Both the position numbers and the translations under genes were made by a program. 64,000 nt of DNA from Rickettsia tillamookensis. Lineage in GTDB: Bacteria > Pseudomonadota > Alphaproteobacteria > Rickettsiales > Rickettsiaceae. Location of the stretch: assembly GCF_016743795.2 (NCBI RefSeq), contig NZ_CP060138.2, positions 434,001 to 498,000 on the forward strand, in the 5' to 3' direction. How positions within the stretch are numbered: the stretch's first letter is position 1; each line of letters opens with the position of its first letter. A model generated the notes under the pieces. The model did no database searches, was not told the origin of the DNA, and saw only the letters and a program-made list of their open reading frames with translations. Below, in pieces: positions 61,794 through 64,000 of this stretch.

Positions 61794-63134
61794 ATGACAA
61801 AAATTTACTTTATAGCCGGTGAGGTGTCAGGCGATTTTATCGGTGGTCGTATAATTCAGCATTTAAAAAATAATCTGAGGGCTTATAAAGACGACGCAGC
61901 CAATTTTGAGGGTTCATCGAGTATACAGGTTGTCGGTGTTGGCGGTAAATGTATGGAGGAAGCCGGTAGCTTTGAAAGCTTATTTCCTATTACTGCCATA
62001 AATTTAATGGGTTTCGTAGAAATTTTGCCTCATATTTTTAAGCTTAAAAAATTAATTGATAAAACTGTGAAGGATATAATAAATAGTAAAGCTGATTTAT
62101 TAATTACCATAGATTCACCAGGGTTTACTTATCGTGTGGCAAAGCGAGTAAGAAAACTTTTACCAAAGCTGAAAATGATTCATATCGTTGCACCGTCAGT
62201 TTGGGCATATAAAGAGGGTAGAGCAGTAAAATACGCTAAAATTTATGATTGTTTATTTGCTTTACTACCGTTTGAACCTCCATATTTTACTAAAGTCGGT
62301 CTTGACTGTAGATTTATAGGTCATCCGATTATGGAGCAGGAGTTTTATAGGGATAAAATAGCTTTACGTGAAGAGTTTAAAATAGATGAGAATGAGAGAG
62401 TTTTATGTGTTACTCTTGGAAGCAGAAAAGGAGAGATTCTAAAGCATTTACCGGTTTTTATTTCTTCTATTGAAGAAATATTCAAGAGTTGTAATAATCT
62501 TAAAGTTATATTTACTCTTGCAAATCCTGCTCATGAGGCAATAATAAAGCCGTTTTTAGAAGATGTTAAGTTTAATTATTTATTTTCAAGTGAAAGACTT
62601 AAAACTTATGCTGTTGCGGATGCAGCTTTAGCAAAATCCGGTACTAATACTTTAGAGATAGCAGCTTCCGGTACTCCTATGATTGTAGCTTATAAAGTTA
62701 ATCTTATAAGCTTTTTTATTATCAGGCTATTGATAAAAATAAAATATGTTACGTTGATAAATATTATAGCTGATAAAGAAATAATTCCGGAATTTATCCA
62801 ATTTAATTGCCGAGCTAGTCTTATTAGTAATAAGCTTCAAGAGTTGTTATTTAATTCTAAAAAAGCTTATGAGCAGGTAATAGAAAGTCAAAAAGTTTTG
62901 CAGCAATTAGGATTTAAATCAAACCGATTACAGCTAAATTCAGAAAGTTTTAGACACGATGAATTTAAAGGCACGCTAGCTAAGCATACAGAAGTACGTG
63001 AGCACAGGATTAGCTTGGAAAATTCGCTTGTATCAAGTGATCGAGATGATGCTATACCTTCTTATATAGCTGCAGAAATTATTAAACAGGAGTTCTTAGA
63101 ACCTAAAATAAAGTTGTTAAAAGAGAAAGATTAG
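61794..63134 (+). CDS. lpxB: Lipid-A-disaccharide synthase with in-frame palindromic insert
   Basis: 446 residues against about 380 in most bacteria. LpxB motifs: FIAGEVSGDFIGGRII at the N-terminus, VAPSVWAYKEGRAVKYAK, TLGSRKGEILKHLP and AKSGTNTLEIAASGTPMIV. It makes the lipid A disaccharide from UDP-diacylglucosamine and lipid X. Residues ~384-420 (ESFRHDEFKGTLAKHTEVRE and onward) are a 37-codon palindromic element placed before the last helix (PSYIAAEIIKQEF). Another stretch near residue 37 (DDAANFEGSSSIQ) is also longer than usual. The ORF is otherwise whole, so the enzyme is probably active. Confidence 0.95.
   Translation: MTKIYFIAGEVSGDFIGGRIIQHLKNNLRAYKDDAANFEGSSSIQVVGVGGKCMEEAGSFESLFPITAINLMGFVEILPHIFKLKKLIDKTVKDIINSKADLLITIDSPGFTYRVAKRVRKLLPKLKMIHIVAPSVWAYKEGRAVKYAKIYDCLFALLPFEPPYFTKVGLDCRFIGHPIMEQEFYRDKIALREEFKIDENERVLCVTLGSRKGEILKHLPVFISSIEEIFKSCNNLKVIFTLANPAHEAIIKPFLEDVKFNYLFSSERLKTYAVADAALAKSGTNTLEIAASGTPMIVAYKVNLISFFIIRLLIKIKYVTLINIIADKEIIPEFIQFNCRASLISNKLQELLFNSKKAYEQVIESQKVLQQLGFKSNRLQLNSESFRHDEFKGTLAKHTEVREHRISLENSLVSSDRDDAIPSYIAAEIIKQEFLEPKIKLLKEKD
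62943..63053 (+). repeat. Coding palindromic element (RPE-1 type) inside lpxB
   Basis: 111 bp, 37 codons, same length and reading frame as the insert at 48218-48328; the peptide shows DEFKG, VREHR and LENSLVSS. It lies close to the gene end, outside the catalytic core. Confidence 0.88.
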
Positions 63135-63402
63135 TACTTAAACCGGTGGTCCACAACATTTTCTGAATTATAATAAACATTAATATTAATATAATAACAA
63201 AATATATTTCCATATTTTTTCTTATAGTATTAATTTGTTTCATTAAAATTTCTAAATCATTGGAAATTTTTTTGTATTCCTCATTGTTATCAGAACGCAT
63301 TGTTGTCAAGAAACCGGATAAGTTTCCTAACTTATTTTGTAAAGCTTTTAACCTTTCAGTATGTTCTTCGTGTTTTAGATCGGTATTGTGATCTTGTATC
63401 AT
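63103..63402 (-). CDS. Small coiled-coil protein with C-terminal membrane helix
   Basis: 99 residues. Residues ~10-65 are charged and helical (coiled-coil like: ERLKALQNKLGNLSGFLTTM, then KISNDLEILMKQINTIRKN), followed by one membrane helix (IYFVIILILMFIIIQKML). The arrangement is that of a tail-anchored or single-pass protein. I do not recognise a family. Its 3' end overlaps lpxB on the other strand by 32 bp. Confidence 0.6.
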   Translation of the reverse strand: MIQDHNTDLKHEEHTERLKALQNKLGNLSGFLTTMRSDNNEEYKKISNDLEILMKQINTIRKNMEIYFVIILILMFIIIQKMLWTTGLSTNLSLLTTLF

Positions 63403-63778
63403 AATATATAATGCCCATTATAAGATCAGTATTAACGCCGGTATAGTAATATGAACTATGAATAAAGATTTATATTTTTTGTTTGTAATAAAAATTCTAA
63501 CTTTTCATTTTACAGGAGTATACTATTGTTATAGTAAATTGGTTTACGTTATTAATTTGTTGCTTGTTAGTCATCTAATTTTAATATTTTAATTACTAAA
63601 TATTAAAACTATTGATTTATTTAGCAAAAACTATATAATTTAAATTCAGCAAATATTTAACTTCAACCAAACTTTAAGTTAGTTTTACTATATGTTATTT
63701 CAAATGTCAAGAAAAAACCATATTTCGTGGTAATATTTTTTATCAATATTTCTAAGTCTTATAAAAATAATAGTTATT
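63403..63778. other. AT-rich intergenic region without recognised gene
   Basis: 376 bp between the divergent coiled-coil protein and mltG. No ORF, palindromic element or RNA gene could be supported. It probably carries promoters for both genes, as TATAAT-like boxes are frequent, but none stands out from base composition. Confidence 0.5.
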
Positions 63779-64000
63779 ATGTTAAAAAACCTATTAAAAA
63801 CTAAACTTTTTTTAGTTATAGTATCTCTAACTATATTTATTACTTTGCTAAATTTTAGTATATTTTATATTTTTGTGCCGGGTAATCTTACTCAAAATAA
63901 AACGATAATTATTGAACCTAAATTATCCGTAAATCAAATAGTTACAAAACTTTATTCTAATGAAGTAATCAAATATCCGAGAATTTTTAAGGTAATTGCT
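63779..64000 (+). CDS. mltG: Endolytic transglycosylase MltG (YceG), N-terminal part
   Basis: The first 74 codons, cut by the window end. An N-terminal membrane helix (LVIVSLTIFITLLNFSIFYI) is followed by IIIEPKLSVNQIVTKLYSNE, the LysM-like start of MltG proteins. MltG cuts nascent glycan strands and so sets their length. The catalytic domain lies beyond the window. Confidence 0.75.
   Translation, partial: MLKNLLKTKLFLVIVSLTIFITLLNFSIFYIFVPGNLTQNKTIIIEPKLSVNQIVTKLYSNEVIKYPRIFKVIA

Noticed and set aside
63403..63778. tRNA or small RNA gene before mltG
   Set aside because: No cloverleaf, T-loop consensus or stable hairpin with U run was seen; the region is simply AT-rich.

Overview
This window is AT-rich alphaproteobacterial DNA that reads as Rickettsia, probably the spotted-fever or a neighbouring group. 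The reasons are a Sca-type autotransporter, dozens of short palindromic repeats scattered between and inside genes, gene transfer agent (GTA) relics, DUF2608 proteins, thyX in place of thyA, and sparse, small operons. No rRNA or tRNA gene was recognised. All assignments come from reading the sequence; no database search was run.

Layout. 0-2 kb: a small unknown ORF, then a GTA/HK97-type portal gene with a small overlapping partner. 2.1-11.7 kb: one very large autotransporter (Sca family) gene, now broken into four ORFs by three single-base deletions. 11.9-13.0 kb: a Fic-domain protein with a C-terminal helix-turn-helix and a perfect inverted repeat directly in front of its start. 13.1-17.6 kb: a small relic, an Rpn-type nuclease with an 81-bp tandem duplication, and a decayed GTA g15-like (TIM-barrel) gene on the minus strand. 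17.8-20.3 kb: two secreted DUF2608 proteins and cysQ. 20.5-27.2 kb: mutS, a VapBC module, rpiB, a LytM-like lipoprotein, a YgjP-type metallopeptidase, a Phd/YoeB module and thyX. 27.6-33 kb: tolB, an ankyrin protein, rpoH and ctaG (cox11). 33-41.7 kb: a putative glycosyltransferase, mnmA, an APC permease, hisS and two ABC-F ATPases. 41.9-45.3 kb: four proteins of unknown function. 45.6-47.7 kb: tolQ-tolR-tolA. 48-51 kb: a CPBP protease with an in-frame palindromic insert, a stand-alone HD (SpoT-like) hydrolase and an MFS transporter. 51.2-56.6 kb (minus strand): type I secretion fusion protein and ABC exporter, asd, a HIT protein and a DUF2628 protein. 57-64 kb: hslVU, comM, a frameshifted Rpn gene, lpxB with a second in-frame palindromic insert, a small membrane protein, and the start of mltG.

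How the genes fit together. Several parts form an envelope theme: Tol system (tolB apart from tolQRA), LpxB, MltG, the LytM-like lipoprotein, a type I exporter and the autotransporter. The rest is housekeeping (hslVU, hisS, mnmA, mutS, rpoH, thyX) mixed with selfish or decaying DNA: palindromic elements of at least four intergenic classes plus one coding class, two toxin-antitoxin pairs, Rpn nucleases and GTA remnants.

The features most worth checking are the multiply frameshifted autotransporter with two of its breaks in G tracts, the Fic protein with an altered active-site motif and adjacent operator-like palindrome, the two 111-bp in-frame palindromic inserts, the nested and compound repeat modules, and repeat-derived stop codons.
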